This document shows positions 38,590-47,365 of a stretch of DNA of 64,000 nucleotides, in pieces. The position numbers were made by a program, and so were the translations under genes. The first letter of the stretch is position 1; every line of letters starts with the position of its first letter. The DNA lies in NCBI RefSeq assembly GCF_902859895.1, contig NZ_CADIKM010000002.1:1-64000 (forward strand). The letters run 5' to 3'. The stretch is from Pararobbsia alpina. Lineage in GTDB: Bacteria > Pseudomonadota > Gammaproteobacteria > Burkholderiales > Burkholderiaceae. The notes beneath the pieces are model-generated. The model did not search any database and was not told the origin of the DNA. It was given only the letters and a program-made list of their open reading frames with translations.

Positions 38590-41468
38590 AGCCCTCGGTA
38601 CTCGAGCCCTTGCAAGCCATTGAGCGCGCGAATCTCGCCGGCCGGCGCGCGGGCGGCCGGATCGCGAGCCTTCAGGCGGACGCGCCTGGCGCGGCCCGGC
38701 GTCAGGTGAAAGAAGTTGTCTTCCGCGGTGTAGTGCCGATCGACGATCTGGACAAAGCGCGCAAAACGGCGCGTCCGCAGCACGAGGGTCCAGCCGTCCT
38801 CGGGCGTACGCTCGAGTTCGGCACTCATCCCGAGTTCGACCGGCGCGCCGAGCGCGCGCTCCGGCAGATGGCTCGCCTCGTCGATCAGCATGCCCGTGGC
38901 CACATCGTGCAGCGTGACCACTGTCACATCGTGCTCGCGCGGTCCGAAACGGTAGGCGTAGGTGAAATCGAAGAAGCGTCCGAGCACCGCGGCAGCGCTG
39001 AGGTGCACGCTCGAATGTGGCTCGACCACGACTTCCGTGTGCGCGTGCACGAGCGTCGTCTCGCCGTTGCGCAGGCTGCTCAGTCCGAGGCGCGCCTTGA
39101 GCGGCGTCGGCCGGTCGTTGACGATGTGCAGGTGCAGCCCGTTCAATCCTTCATCGGTGATCAGCAGCTGCACCGGCTTGAAAACCGACTTCATCGCATA
39201 CCAGGCGGCCTTCGGCCGTCCGTCGACACTGATCACGCCCCAGCCCGCACCCGCCCTGAGATCCTGCAGTTGCCAGACGAGCCCGCCCGCACATGAAGAA
39301 CCATGACGGCGCCATTCGCTGAAGACTTCGGTAACAAGCTCGACGCTGACGGCACGCGAGGCGTGCAGATAGCGGCGCGTGTCGGTGAGGCGCTCGACAA
39401 CGGGATCCAGGCCATAGAGGGTCTGCAGATAGTAGTCGCGGACTTCCTCAAAATCCCAGTCGGCGCCGTTGTCGCGCGGCACGCCGGTCTTCCATTGCGG
39501 GGATCCCGGCACCACGCCCGGCATCAGCACGGCAAGGGACTCTTGCGCCGGCACGTTCGACAGGGCCAGGCACTCCGAGGCAAAACGTACGTGCGACCGG
39601 CGCACATCGTCGAAGCCGCGGCGGTAGGCGCCGACGCCGTAGTAGTGCGCGACCGAGGTATCGGGCTGGAACGGCAGTGCGCCGCCGCTCGGCGAATTCG
39701 GTACGTAGACGAGATCGGGCCGATAGCGCGCCACGAGCGCGGACAGGCGTTCGGTGAAGAAGTCTGGCAATGCGGCACGCGTCTCGACACCGAACATCGC
39801 CGCCTGCTGGGCGATCTCGCTGCCGCCGCAGATCACCGCGAGCGATGGATTGGCCTGTGTGCGCAGCAGCAGTTGCTCGACTTCGGCGCTGACGTCCGCT
39901 GCGAACAGCGGATCCTCGGCCGGGTAGTCGAAGTTCGCGAACATCATGTCTTGCCAGACCAGGATGCCGAGTTCATCGCAGAGTTCGAAGAAGGGGTTTG
40001 CCTCGTAGGTCATCACGCCCGCGATGCGCACCATGTTCATATGCGCGTCTCGGGCGGCGCGCAGCCAGGGCTCGTAGGCTTCGCGCGTGGAAGGCAGCGC
40101 GACGAGGTCGGCGGCACTCCAGCAGGCGCCGCGGCAGAACACGCGTACGCCGTTGACGATCAGCGCGAAGTCCGCCTCGTCTTCGCCACGGTCGACTTCG
40201 ATCGTTCGGAAACCGACCCGTCCGAGGTCGAAACGGCCGCCGCCGATCTCGACCGACAGATCGTGCAGCGTCGATTCGCCATGGGTATGCGGCCACCAGA
40301 GCCGGACCTCCGGCATGTGCAACTCGCCTTCGAACACATTCGAGTCGACGCGATGCATTGCGTCCTGCCGATCGCCGCAGATCATCGAGACAAAGGTCGC
40401 GCCGTTCTGTCGCCTACCGCCCGAGCAGGTCTGCAGGGCGAGGCGCGAGGCGCGCAACTCGACGCGCAGGTTCACGATGCCAACACCGTCGACGACACGC
40501 GTCTCGATATCGACGTGCGAGATCCATTGTTGCTGAAGATCGACCAGTGCAACCTGGCGCCATGGGCCAACTGCCGGCACGGGTGCACACCAGCCGGGCA
40601 TCCGGCCGAGCGCGGTGCTGCGCAAGCTGCGCAGCGCGGGCGCCGTGATCAGACGCTGGCGCCAGCGCTGGCGCCGCAGGGGCGGGGCACTCAGCGCTCT
40701 GAACACCATGTGAATCGTATGCTCGTGCTGCGCGTCATCGCCGAGATCGAGTTCGAGTTCATGCGCGGCGAACATATTGCGCGCCTGGAGACGCTGAACG
40801 CCGTCCACCCAGATCTCCGCAAGGGTCGCAAGGCCGTCGCAACGAAGCATATGGACGCCCGTGCCCGCGAAGCGGCAGACATACCACCAGTCGCGGCCGT
40901 CAAGGTCGTCGCACGCGAGCGGACCTTCGCCGTCCCAGCGGCCCGCGTCACGCAAGGCTTGGGCGACCGTACCGGGCACCGGCGCCGGAATCCAGTCGTC
41001 GTCGGCGCGCAGCATCTGCGGGGTCGCACACGCGCCGGCGGGGGTGCCGAGCAATTGCCAGCCGCGCTCGAGCGGCACGATGATGTCGACAGGGCGTGGG
41101 CGAGGAAGACGCGCCAGTGCGGACAGGGGCAACTCAGCGGTGCGGGGAACATCCGATCGATCCGGCGCCGGCGCGTCTGACTCGCCTGGCATTTCCGAGG
41201 AAGGGTCAGCCGGCTTCCCAATGGCGCTGGCAACACTCGTGACGCCGGAGATCTCCTGCCTCAGGCTCGGGGACTTGCTGCTATCGGGTTGAATGCCCCA
41301 CTGAGCGCTCACGGCAGGCCCCAGATGAAGGTCGGTCTGAATGATTCTTGAAGGCACGGCCGGTTCATTCAGCAAAACACTAGCCGACTGCCGCATGACG
41401 GCACGCGCCGCGACACGCACACGCGCGCGCCAGCGCTTTGAAGCCCCGTCGTGATTGGCGACTGTCAT
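38586..41468 (-). CDS. Glycoside hydrolase family 2 / beta-mannosidase-like protein
   Basis: 960 residues from ATG 41468, which follows GGGAGAAAGGGCGG; the longer frame upstream overlaps the DUF1839 gene and is not used. The jelly-roll N-domain has WIPAPVPGTVAQALRDAG and WWYVCRFAGTGVHML, as in beta-mannosidases. The TIM barrel has AHMNMVRIAGVMTYEANPFF, ELGILVWQDMMFANFDYP, the acid/base Glu in ICGGSEIAQQ and a likely nucleophile Glu in RFASECLALSN. No signal peptide is seen, so it would be cytosolic, odd for a glycosidase. It may trim or proof-read intermediates, or be a transferase. Activity unproven. Confidence 0.78.
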   Translation of the reverse strand: MTVANHDGASKRWRARVRVAARAVMRQSASVLLNEPAVPSRIIQTDLHLGPAVSAQWGIQPDSSKSPSLRQEISGVTSVASAIGKPADPSSEMPGESDAPAPDRSDVPRTAELPLSALARLPRPRPVDIIVPLERGWQLLGTPAGACATPQMLRADDDWIPAPVPGTVAQALRDAGRWDGEGPLACDDLDGRDWWYVCRFAGTGVHMLRCDGLATLAEIWVDGVQRLQARNMFAAHELELDLGDDAQHEHTIHMVFRALSAPPLRRQRWRQRLITAPALRSLRSTALGRMPGWCAPVPAVGPWRQVALVDLQQQWISHVDIETRVVDGVGIVNLRVELRASRLALQTCSGGRRQNGATFVSMICGDRQDAMHRVDSNVFEGELHMPEVRLWWPHTHGESTLHDLSVEIGGGRFDLGRVGFRTIEVDRGEDEADFALIVNGVRVFCRGACWSAADLVALPSTREAYEPWLRAARDAHMNMVRIAGVMTYEANPFFELCDELGILVWQDMMFANFDYPAEDPLFAADVSAEVEQLLLRTQANPSLAVICGGSEIAQQAAMFGVETRAALPDFFTERLSALVARYRPDLVYVPNSPSGGALPFQPDTSVAHYYGVGAYRRGFDDVRRSHVRFASECLALSNVPAQESLAVLMPGVVPGSPQWKTGVPRDNGADWDFEEVRDYYLQTLYGLDPVVERLTDTRRYLHASRAVSVELVTEVFSEWRRHGSSCAGGLVWQLQDLRAGAGWGVISVDGRPKAAWYAMKSVFKPVQLLITDEGLNGLHLHIVNDRPTPLKARLGLSSLRNGETTLVHAHTEVVVEPHSSVHLSAAAVLGRFFDFTYAYRFGPREHDVTVVTLHDVATGMLIDEASHLPERALGAPVELGMSAELERTPEDGWTLVLRTRRFARFVQIVDRHYTAEDNFFHLTPGRARRVRLKARDPAARAPAGEIRALNGLQGLEYRGL

Positions 41469-41508
41469 CCGCCCTTTCTCCCTGCAAAAACAGGCCAGTC
41501 GCGGCCCT

Positions 41509-42513
41509 TTATCCGTGCGATATGTCGAATTCGGCAGCCAGTGCCGGGACCGATGCATCGTAGGCTTGTTCAAGTAAGTCAAAACTGTCATTGCACAGGT
41601 CGGAACGGCGACGGGCGATGGCCCGCGCAATCCGGAACTGCAGCACTTTCGCTTCGCCGGCGATGGTCTTGCAGGCCGCCTCGATGGTCGGCGGCGTCTC
41701 GATACGGAGTGCGCCAAGCCATGCGACGTACTGCCCAAGCAACTCGAAGTTCGCGCCGAGCTGACGCACCGTGTTGAATGCGTACAGATGGAAGTACTTT
41801 TCGCCGCGTGCGATCAAAGTCTCGATATGCGCGGGGAATGCCGCGCGAAACGCCGTTATCGGATTGTCGCGAGGACGGGCCGCCAGATGTTCGCGCAGGC
41901 GTAGGACCGAGGCACCTGCCAATGCCTTGCCAGTGAGCGCGGGTCGTGCCTGCTTGACGAATTCGACGTACGGGAAGAGCACACCGGGGTCCGTGCGCAG
42001 CGATTCAATTTTGCGGAATACCCCTGCATAGTCGTCTCCGTCCAGCGTGAAATAGCCGGCATTGTGGTAATAGCCAAGCCGGCTGCCTGCCCGATCGATC
42101 CGGTCGATGCCGATCGTCGTCTTCGTATGTTCGCGGCGGTACGAAGTCGCGCGGGTATCCGGCAGGTAAAAGCTGTCCATTTCGACGAGCACGGCATTGC
42201 CGCGGGTGATCTGATGTTCGACGTGTTCGTCGAGCTGGTCGAAGATCGATAGTTCCTGCACGGTCAGCCCGTAGAGACGGTCGAGATCGTGCAGCGGAAA
42301 TTTGAAGAAGGTGAACTGGTCACCCTCGAAGTCTTGCGTGACCGTGAAGCCGAGTGCCGCACGCGCATCGTAGTTGCGCGAGGCGAGCAGGCTCAGCCAG
42401 AGGTCGACATAGCAATTGGTCTCCTGCCAGCCGCGTTCGACCGCGTGCAGGCCGGCGGGTGCCCGACTCGCCGGCCAAGGCAGACCGTTCGGGCTGACCA
42501 GGACTGAACTCAT
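41509..42513 (-). CDS. DUF1839 family protein of the aminoacyl-carrier cassette
   Basis: 334 residues from ATG 42513, which overlaps the ligase stop by ATGA. Typical text includes [55 protein letters not shown] and [16 protein letters not shown]. In other bacteria DUF1839 genes sit next to amino acid:[carrier protein] ligases, so it probably acts on the aminoacyl-carrier protein. The H-x-Y- and Cys-containing N-terminal part (TNCYVDLW) resembles BtrH/peptidase-like acceptor folds, so an aminoacyl-transferase role is possible, but this is inference. No membrane segments. Confidence 0.75.
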   Translation of the reverse strand: MSSVLVSPNGLPWPASRAPAGLHAVERGWQETNCYVDLWLSLLASRNYDARAALGFTVTQDFEGDQFTFFKFPLHDLDRLYGLTVQELSIFDQLDEHVEHQITRGNAVLVEMDSFYLPDTRATSYRREHTKTTIGIDRIDRAGSRLGYYHNAGYFTLDGDDYAGVFRKIESLRTDPGVLFPYVEFVKQARPALTGKALAGASVLRLREHLAARPRDNPITAFRAAFPAHIETLIARGEKYFHLYAFNTVRQLGANFELLGQYVAWLGALRIETPPTIEAACKTIAGEAKVLQFRIARAIARRRSDLCNDSFDLLEQAYDASVPALAAEFDISHG

Positions 42514-43499
42514 TGCTTGCCCCAGAGCGCTTCGCGCACGCTGGCAGGCCAGTTTTCGACGTCGAGCCCGTGGTTGCCGAACAGGGCAAGCGTGGTGCGC
42601 TCCATGCCGAAGCCGACGCAACCCGTGTGGGCCACCGCGCCGTCGGCCGTATAGAACTTCCAGATTTCGCCGAAGTGATCCATGTGATAGTTGAAGCTCA
42701 GGCAGGCGGTCGGCTTTTCTTCGCTTTCGATCGGGATCAGCAACTCGAACTTGAGCTCCTGTGCGCGCTGGCTATCGGCGACGATCTTGCCGCCGCGGCC
42801 AAAGAACGGGTCGTTGGCCAGTTCGATCGAGTGCGGCAAGCCGAGGGTTTCGATCAGCGCCTTGCCGCGTTCGATCCACATCGCGCGGAATTGGACGATC
42901 TGGTCCGGCGTGCCCATACGCACGTACTCGCGCATGCGGAACATCTGCATGCGGGCCGGATCGAGTGAGGGCTCGTGGCGGAAACAGTACGAGAATACGT
43001 CGATCGTGCGCCCCTCAGGGGGCAATGGGCCGCGCTTCGCGACGACCGGGTAGCACGGATAGCAGGCGGCCGGCGTGAGCACCACGCGCGTCGGCTTCTG
43101 GTTGTCCATCCAGTCTTCACCGTCCTCGAGGCACTTGAGCAGGCGATGGTGTTCACGCTCGCCGCCGCAGAAGCTGTGCACCGTGCCAGCGAGATTCGGG
43201 AAGCTCTTCAGGTATTCGCTGTCTTCGAAATCGGCGCGGTTCATCGCCGGCGGGAAGCGCATGACTTCCGCCCCCTGGTCCGCACCGCGTTGCGTGACGA
43301 GACGATTGATCGCCTCGACGACATTCTCGAATACTTCGCTGCGCCCATAGAGACCGTCGACACCGGTCGGGATCAACAGACCTGCATCGATGAGGTCATC
43401 GCGAAAAGTCCGCGCGGCCACCCGATCCAGCACTTCGGCAAGGGCCGCGGCGGTATCCAGGGGCTGCGCTTCGTCGACAGAAGGTTTGTATTCAGACAT
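42510..43499 (-). CDS. Amino acid:[carrier protein] ligase (class II aaRS homolog)
   Basis: 329 residues with a class II aminoacyl-tRNA-synthetase catalytic core and no tRNA-binding domain. Motif 2 is [20 protein letters not shown], and motif 3 [15 protein letters not shown]. Candidate zinc ligands are Cys149 (YPCYP), Glu191 (RMREY) and Cys294 (TGCVGF), as in the atypical SerRS/aa:CP ligase group. Known members activate glycine or alanine with ATP and load it on the phosphopantetheine arm of a dedicated carrier protein, not on tRNA. The carrier (44753-45019) is two genes upstream. It directly follows the flavoprotein gene (TAAATG). The amino acid is not predictable here. Confidence 0.88.
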   Translation of the reverse strand: MSEYKPSVDEAQPLDTAAALAEVLDRVAARTFRDDLIDAGLLIPTGVDGLYGRSEVFENVVEAINRLVTQRGADQGAEVMRFPPAMNRADFEDSEYLKSFPNLAGTVHSFCGGEREHHRLLKCLEDGEDWMDNQKPTRVVLTPAACYPCYPVVAKRGPLPPEGRTIDVFSYCFRHEPSLDPARMQMFRMREYVRMGTPDQIVQFRAMWIERGKALIETLGLPHSIELANDPFFGRGGKIVADSQRAQELKFELLIPIESEEKPTACLSFNYHMDHFGEIWKFYTADGAVAHTGCVGFGMERTTLALFGNHGLDVENWPASVREALWGKQ

Positions 43500-44756
43500 T
43501 TAGAACCTCGTCGTCGTGGAGCGTTGCGCAAGCAGCAGGCTGGCTGTGTTCGCGGCAATACGGTCGTTGTTGATCATCAGTGGGGCGGAGTGCAGGTCGC
43601 GCAGGTGACGGCCGACGCTAAACGGTGTGCCATTCTTGTAGCCTGCCATCCCGCAGATCATCAGCACCTGGCCGACCACGGCGAGGGCCGTGGTCGAAAC
43701 GCTGGTCTTGAGCAGATTCATGTCGGAAGCGAAGGACATCGTTTCCGACAGCGATTCGCCCTGGCGCGCCTGCTTATAGCTGTCGAGTGCCATCGTTAAT
43801 CGCGCGTGCATCAGCTGGAGCATGCCGACCGCTTCGGCCAGGCGTGTGCCACCCGGCGGCAGCGTGCCCGGCTTCGTGCGGGCCTGGACACGGAAGAACT
43901 GTTTGGCGCGATCGACCGCATTGGACGCGATGCCAATCCAGACCGCGGCCCACAACACATGCGAGACGGGCAGCATGGTGTGATCGGCGATATCGGCGAA
44001 CGGCGTCGGCAGTACCTGTTCGATACCGCCGCGTGCAACGAGCTTGAAGGCGTCGCTGCAGGTCCCGCGCATGCCGAGCGAATCCCAGCCGCTACGCCGT
44101 TCGAGTTCGTAGTCCGACTTGAGCACGGTGATCAGTACCTGGTCGGACGACTGCGCGTCGGCACTGCGGCGGGCCGTGACAAGGATCCCGTCGGCGTAGG
44201 CACCGTAGGAAATCGTCGAGGCCAGTTTCTCGAGCGAGAACTGCTCGCCTTCGAGCTGGATTGCGCAGGCGCTGTTGCGCAGATTGCCGCCGACGGCGTC
44301 TTCCGAAGTCGCCGAGGCGAGCAGCAACTGTTCGCCCGTCAGGCGTTCGAGCAGGTGGCAATGCCATGCATCGCTGGGCGCGTGTTCGAGCAGACAGGCG
44401 ACCTGGATCTGATGCATCGCGTAGACCATCGCGGTCGTCGAGCATGCTTCGCCGAGCGTCTTGCAGATCTGGGCGACGCAGCGCAGCGAGGCGCCATGGC
44501 CGCCGAAGGCCTGGGGCACCATCGCGCCGAGCAGACCCTGGGCGCGCAGGGCATCGATGGCTTCGCACGGAAAACGTGCCGAACGGTCGACATCGTCGGC
44601 ATGCACCGCGGCGACTTCGGCCACGGCATGCGTCGCGACTTCGAGCGCGGCGAATTCGACGGCGCCCTCGTCCATGTGGCGACTCAGCGCCGCGAGTACA
44701 GGCGGAAACTCCGCGGCGGTATCGGTCTGTACCGTGACTGCGGGGAGCGTGCTCAT
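43500..44756 (-). CDS. Acyl-CoA-dehydrogenase-like flavoprotein
   Basis: 418 residues. The N-domain helix run is followed by LLGAMVPQAFGGHGASL, STTAMVYAMHQIQ, LLLASATSEDAVGG (FAD strand) and YADGILVTARRS, and the C-terminal helical domain includes ASDMNLLKTSVSTTALAVV. The family oxidises acyl-thioesters with FAD. In this cassette the thioester is likely on the carrier protein, by analogy with prolyl-carrier-protein dehydrogenases. Its start overlaps the carrier gene stop by ATGA. Catalytic Glu is not assigned with certainty. Confidence 0.82.
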   Translation of the reverse strand: MSTLPAVTVQTDTAAEFPPVLAALSRHMDEGAVEFAALEVATHAVAEVAAVHADDVDRSARFPCEAIDALRAQGLLGAMVPQAFGGHGASLRCVAQICKTLGEACSTTAMVYAMHQIQVACLLEHAPSDAWHCHLLERLTGEQLLLASATSEDAVGGNLRNSACAIQLEGEQFSLEKLASTISYGAYADGILVTARRSADAQSSDQVLITVLKSDYELERRSGWDSLGMRGTCSDAFKLVARGGIEQVLPTPFADIADHTMLPVSHVLWAAVWIGIASNAVDRAKQFFRVQARTKPGTLPPGGTRLAEAVGMLQLMHARLTMALDSYKQARQGESLSETMSFASDMNLLKTSVSTTALAVVGQVLMICGMAGYKNGTPFSVGRHLRDLHSAPLMINNDRIAANTASLLLAQRSTTTRF

Positions 44757-45019
44757 ACTTCCGCCTTGTTTACGGCAAGGCTGAGCACCGCCGCAGCGAG
44801 TGAATCGATCGACTGGAACAGCCTGCGCGTGAGCATGGCGTCGGGAATTTCAATGTCGAACGCGTCTTCGACAGCCAACATGATTTGCACCGTCGCCAGC
44901 GACGACAGGCCGTGGTCATAGAGGTCGGTAGCGTCTTCGATCTGATCGACCGGCACGTCCAGCCGTGCGGATTCGGAAAGGATTCGCCGCAGGGCGATGT
45001 AGCGAGGCGCGGTGTTCAT
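44753..45019 (-). CDS. Dedicated small carrier protein (ACP/PCP-like)
   Basis: 88 residues from ATG 45019 with GGGGA upstream; the longer frame to 45049 is not preferred. The phosphopantetheine site is in LYDHGLSSLATVQIML, with Ser40 just before Leu as in D-S-L-type motifs. Helices 1, 3 and 4 are as usual (YIALRRILSES, AFDIEIPDAML, FQSIDSLAAAVLSL). It is the first gene of the six-gene cassette and should carry the aminoacyl group loaded by the ligase at 42510. It would need a phosphopantetheinyl transferase from elsewhere. Confidence 0.86.
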   Translation of the reverse strand: MNTAPRYIALRRILSESARLDVPVDQIEDATDLYDHGLSSLATVQIMLAVEDAFDIEIPDAMLTRRLFQSIDSLAAAVLSLAVNKAEV

Positions 45020-45302
45020 CAGGTTCCCCAATTTCAAGCTAAGCCCCAAAAAACGTACCGACTTGACCGCGCGGGTGACGACAAAAACCTGGATGGGTTG
45101 TCTCGTGATCGCGCGTTACACGGCTCCTTTCACCAGATACCCCTCGTTTAGTTTTGGCGGGGATAGGTGAGTGGAGTGAATTAGACGGGATCGCGAGTTT
45201 TGAATCGGTGCGATGGCTCACACAAACTGCGGATCTCGCGCGAGTGCGGCACTTCCGGGAGCCGGCAAGCTTCCCGCAGGCGCTTATATTGCATCGCAGC
45301 AT

Positions 45303-45358
45303 TTGAATGCCGCTGACTAATTGAATGCCGCTGACTTTCTCGTCACGGACTTTCTCGT
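45303..45358. repeat. Short direct repeats upstream of the cassette
   Basis: TTGAATGCCGCTGACT occurs at 45303-45318 and 45321-45336 (18-bp period), followed by GACTTTCTCGT at 45333-45343 and 45348-45358. It lies in the 420-nt space between the carrier-protein gene and the TPR-GT stop; the rest of that space holds no gene and should contain the cassette promoter. Confidence 0.6.
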
Positions 45359-45442
45359 GATTGCTTGCTTAGTTGTTCCGAGTATCGGGATACCAGCCGG
45401 AAACGGCCTCGGACAGGGTCGTGCGAAGGAAGCTCGGCCCGC

Positions 45443-47365
45443 TCAAGGGACTTGCCAGCTGTCGAGCGCATTTGAAACTGCCGCGATCACAGATTTCCAG
45501 TCCTGCGGGCCGGGCTGCCGGAACAGGGTCGCGCTCGGGTACCAGGGAGTGTCGCTGCGCTCGCGCAGCCAGCGCCAGTCGCCGTGGAAGGGGAGCAGAA
45601 GCCAGACGGGGCGGCCCATCGCACCGGCGAGATGCGCGACGCTTGAATCGACGCTGATCACAAGATCGAGCGTGGCCAGCAGCGCGGCCGTGTCGTCGAA
45701 GTCGCGCAGTTCGCCGCCGCAGAGCCAGACGGCCGGGTGCGCATCGAGGGTCGGCTGGTCGCGTGCGCGCAGCTCCGGCTGGACGATGACCCATTGGATA
45801 TCGGGGAAGCGGAGCAGCGGCGCTGCCTCCGCCAGCGGCATCGACCGGTCTGCGTCGCTGCGGAACAGCGGGTTGCCTGACGTGACAAGGCCGACGCGCA
45901 GACGCGGGCGCGCAGGTAGGGATAGGCCCTCGAACGGGGTCACGACAGCGCTTGTGTCTCGGCTTGTGTCTCGGCTTGCGTCTCGGCTCGCGCCTTTGCT
46001 TTCGCCCTTGTCCGCAGCCAGGCCTGAGCCCGCACCGGCCTGCCCTGAACCCGCACTGGCCTGCCAACGCGCATCGAGCTTCGCACGCCATGCCGGGATG
46101 CGGTCGCCGCGCGCGCTCAGGTAAGGGACGTCGCTGCCGTAGCTTTCGCCCTCGGCTCGCAATGCATGAGGCATGCTCACGAGCGAATTCTGCCGGGTGA
46201 ATGCGGGTTGCGGATCGCCCCGCGCGATAACTTGCATGCTTTCGATCCCGGCCACGCTGCGCGCGAGCAGCCCTTTGAGGGGTTGCTGGACTTCGACGGT
46301 CACCTGTGCGCCGAGCGCCGCAACGTGGCGCGCGAAACGGAAGAACTGGATCGTGTCGCCGAGCCCTTGTTCCGCGATCAACAGGAGTGACTCGCCGGCA
46401 ATGCTGTCGTCGCCGTTCCAGACAGACGGCGTGATGGTCGCAAGACGCTGGGCGAACTCACGGTTTTCATAGGCCCGCCATCCGGCCCGATAGTCGCCCC
46501 GGCGCAGCAGGAGGCCGGCCTCGTCCATCCAGGTGTCGGGCCAATCGCCGCCGCGCAGCTGGCGCGCGGCACGGATACAGCTGAGCGCTTCGTTATCGAG
46601 ACTCAGTGCCGCAAGAGTGCGGCCCAGGTGCCGGAATGCCTCGGCACAAGTCGGCTCGATCTCGATCGCGCGGTTGAACCATGGCAGCGCCTGGGCCAGC
46701 TTGCCGAGCCGCACATGCGCCTGCGCAAACGCGACGGCCGGCGCGCCGCGACCGGTGTCGAGCGCAAGCGCCTTTTGGAGCGGAACGAGCGCGGCAGCCG
46801 AGCGACCGACCTCGATCAGCGCCTCCCCCAATGCGGTGTGCGCACGGCCATGGGCGGGATCGATCACGATGGCGCGGTTCAGTGCCGCAAAGGCCTGCGG
46901 ATAGTGTTTAGCGTGAGCAAGCGCTTCGCCGAGCCAGGTCAGCGCCACCGCACTATCAGGTGCGGCCGCGACAGCACGTTCGAATTCGGGAATCGCCTCG
47001 GCCGCGCGCGAACTTTGGGACAGTGCGCGCCCGAGCGCGATGCGCGCATCGCTCTCGCTCAGGGGATCCAGAGACGATGTCGGAGCCGGATCGATTGAAC
47101 TGTCAGCGGCCAGTGCACCGCGCAGCACGTCGACTGCATCCGAATATTCTCCAAGTTCGACAAGCGCACGACCCAGCAGCAGGCTCGGCGCGGCATGCTC
47201 GGGAGCAAGGAATTGCGCCGTGCGCGCGAAGGCCGCTGCATTGCGCGCATCGCCGCATGCGAGGCGTCCCGCACCGATCGTGACGAGCGCGTCGATCCCG
47301 CCACGGCCGGCGTGAAACGCTTCGATCAGCGACACCGAGGACGCATCGATGTCATCCGAGCTCAC
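45443..47365 (-). CDS. TPR-glycosyltransferase (GT9-like) fusion, candidate flagellin glycosyltransferase
   Basis: 640 residues from GTG 47365 (GTGA overlap with the upstream paralog). The N-terminal half has about eight TPR units (for example AVALTWLGEALAHAKHYPQA and GRAHTALGEALIEVGRSAAA). The C-terminal half is a GT9-like domain with LLLIAEQGLGDTIQFFRFA, LRVGLVTSGNPLFRSDADRS and LATLDLVISVDSSVAHLAGA, ending GRPVWLLLPFHGDWRWL. A linker of 12-bp repeats lies between. Such proteins modify flagellin Ser/Thr. Its operon is read from a sigma-28-like promoter (49385-49411), and fliC is 4 kb away, which supports this. Donor sugar unknown. Confidence 0.78.
   Translation of the reverse strand: MSSDDIDASSVSLIEAFHAGRGGIDALVTIGAGRLACGDARNAAAFARTAQFLAPEHAAPSLLLGRALVELGEYSDAVDVLRGALAADSSIDPAPTSSLDPLSESDARIALGRALSQSSRAAEAIPEFERAVAAAPDSAVALTWLGEALAHAKHYPQAFAALNRAIVIDPAHGRAHTALGEALIEVGRSAAALVPLQKALALDTGRGAPAVAFAQAHVRLGKLAQALPWFNRAIEIEPTCAEAFRHLGRTLAALSLDNEALSCIRAARQLRGGDWPDTWMDEAGLLLRRGDYRAGWRAYENREFAQRLATITPSVWNGDDSIAGESLLLIAEQGLGDTIQFFRFARHVAALGAQVTVEVQQPLKGLLARSVAGIESMQVIARGDPQPAFTRQNSLVSMPHALRAEGESYGSDVPYLSARGDRIPAWRAKLDARWQASAGSGQAGAGSGLAADKGESKGASRDASRDTSRDTSAVVTPFEGLSLPARPRLRVGLVTSGNPLFRSDADRSMPLAEAAPLLRFPDIQWVIVQPELRARDQPTLDAHPAVWLCGGELRDFDDTAALLATLDLVISVDSSVAHLAGAMGRPVWLLLPFHGDWRWLRERSDTPWYPSATLFRQPGPQDWKSVIAAVSNALDSWQVP
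45951..45986. repeat. 12-bp tandem repeats in the TPR-GT gene
   Basis: Three units of CTTGTGTCTCGG (last with C for T) plus a decayed fourth. They encode SRDT/SRDA-like repeats in the linker between TPR and GT parts. Slippage would keep the frame and change linker length. Confidence 0.85.

Noticed and set aside
39303-41180. Long plus-strand frame of 625 codons opposite the GH2 gene
   Set aside because: Arg/His-rich shadow typical of high-GC antisense; no domain text and the minus-strand protein is clear.
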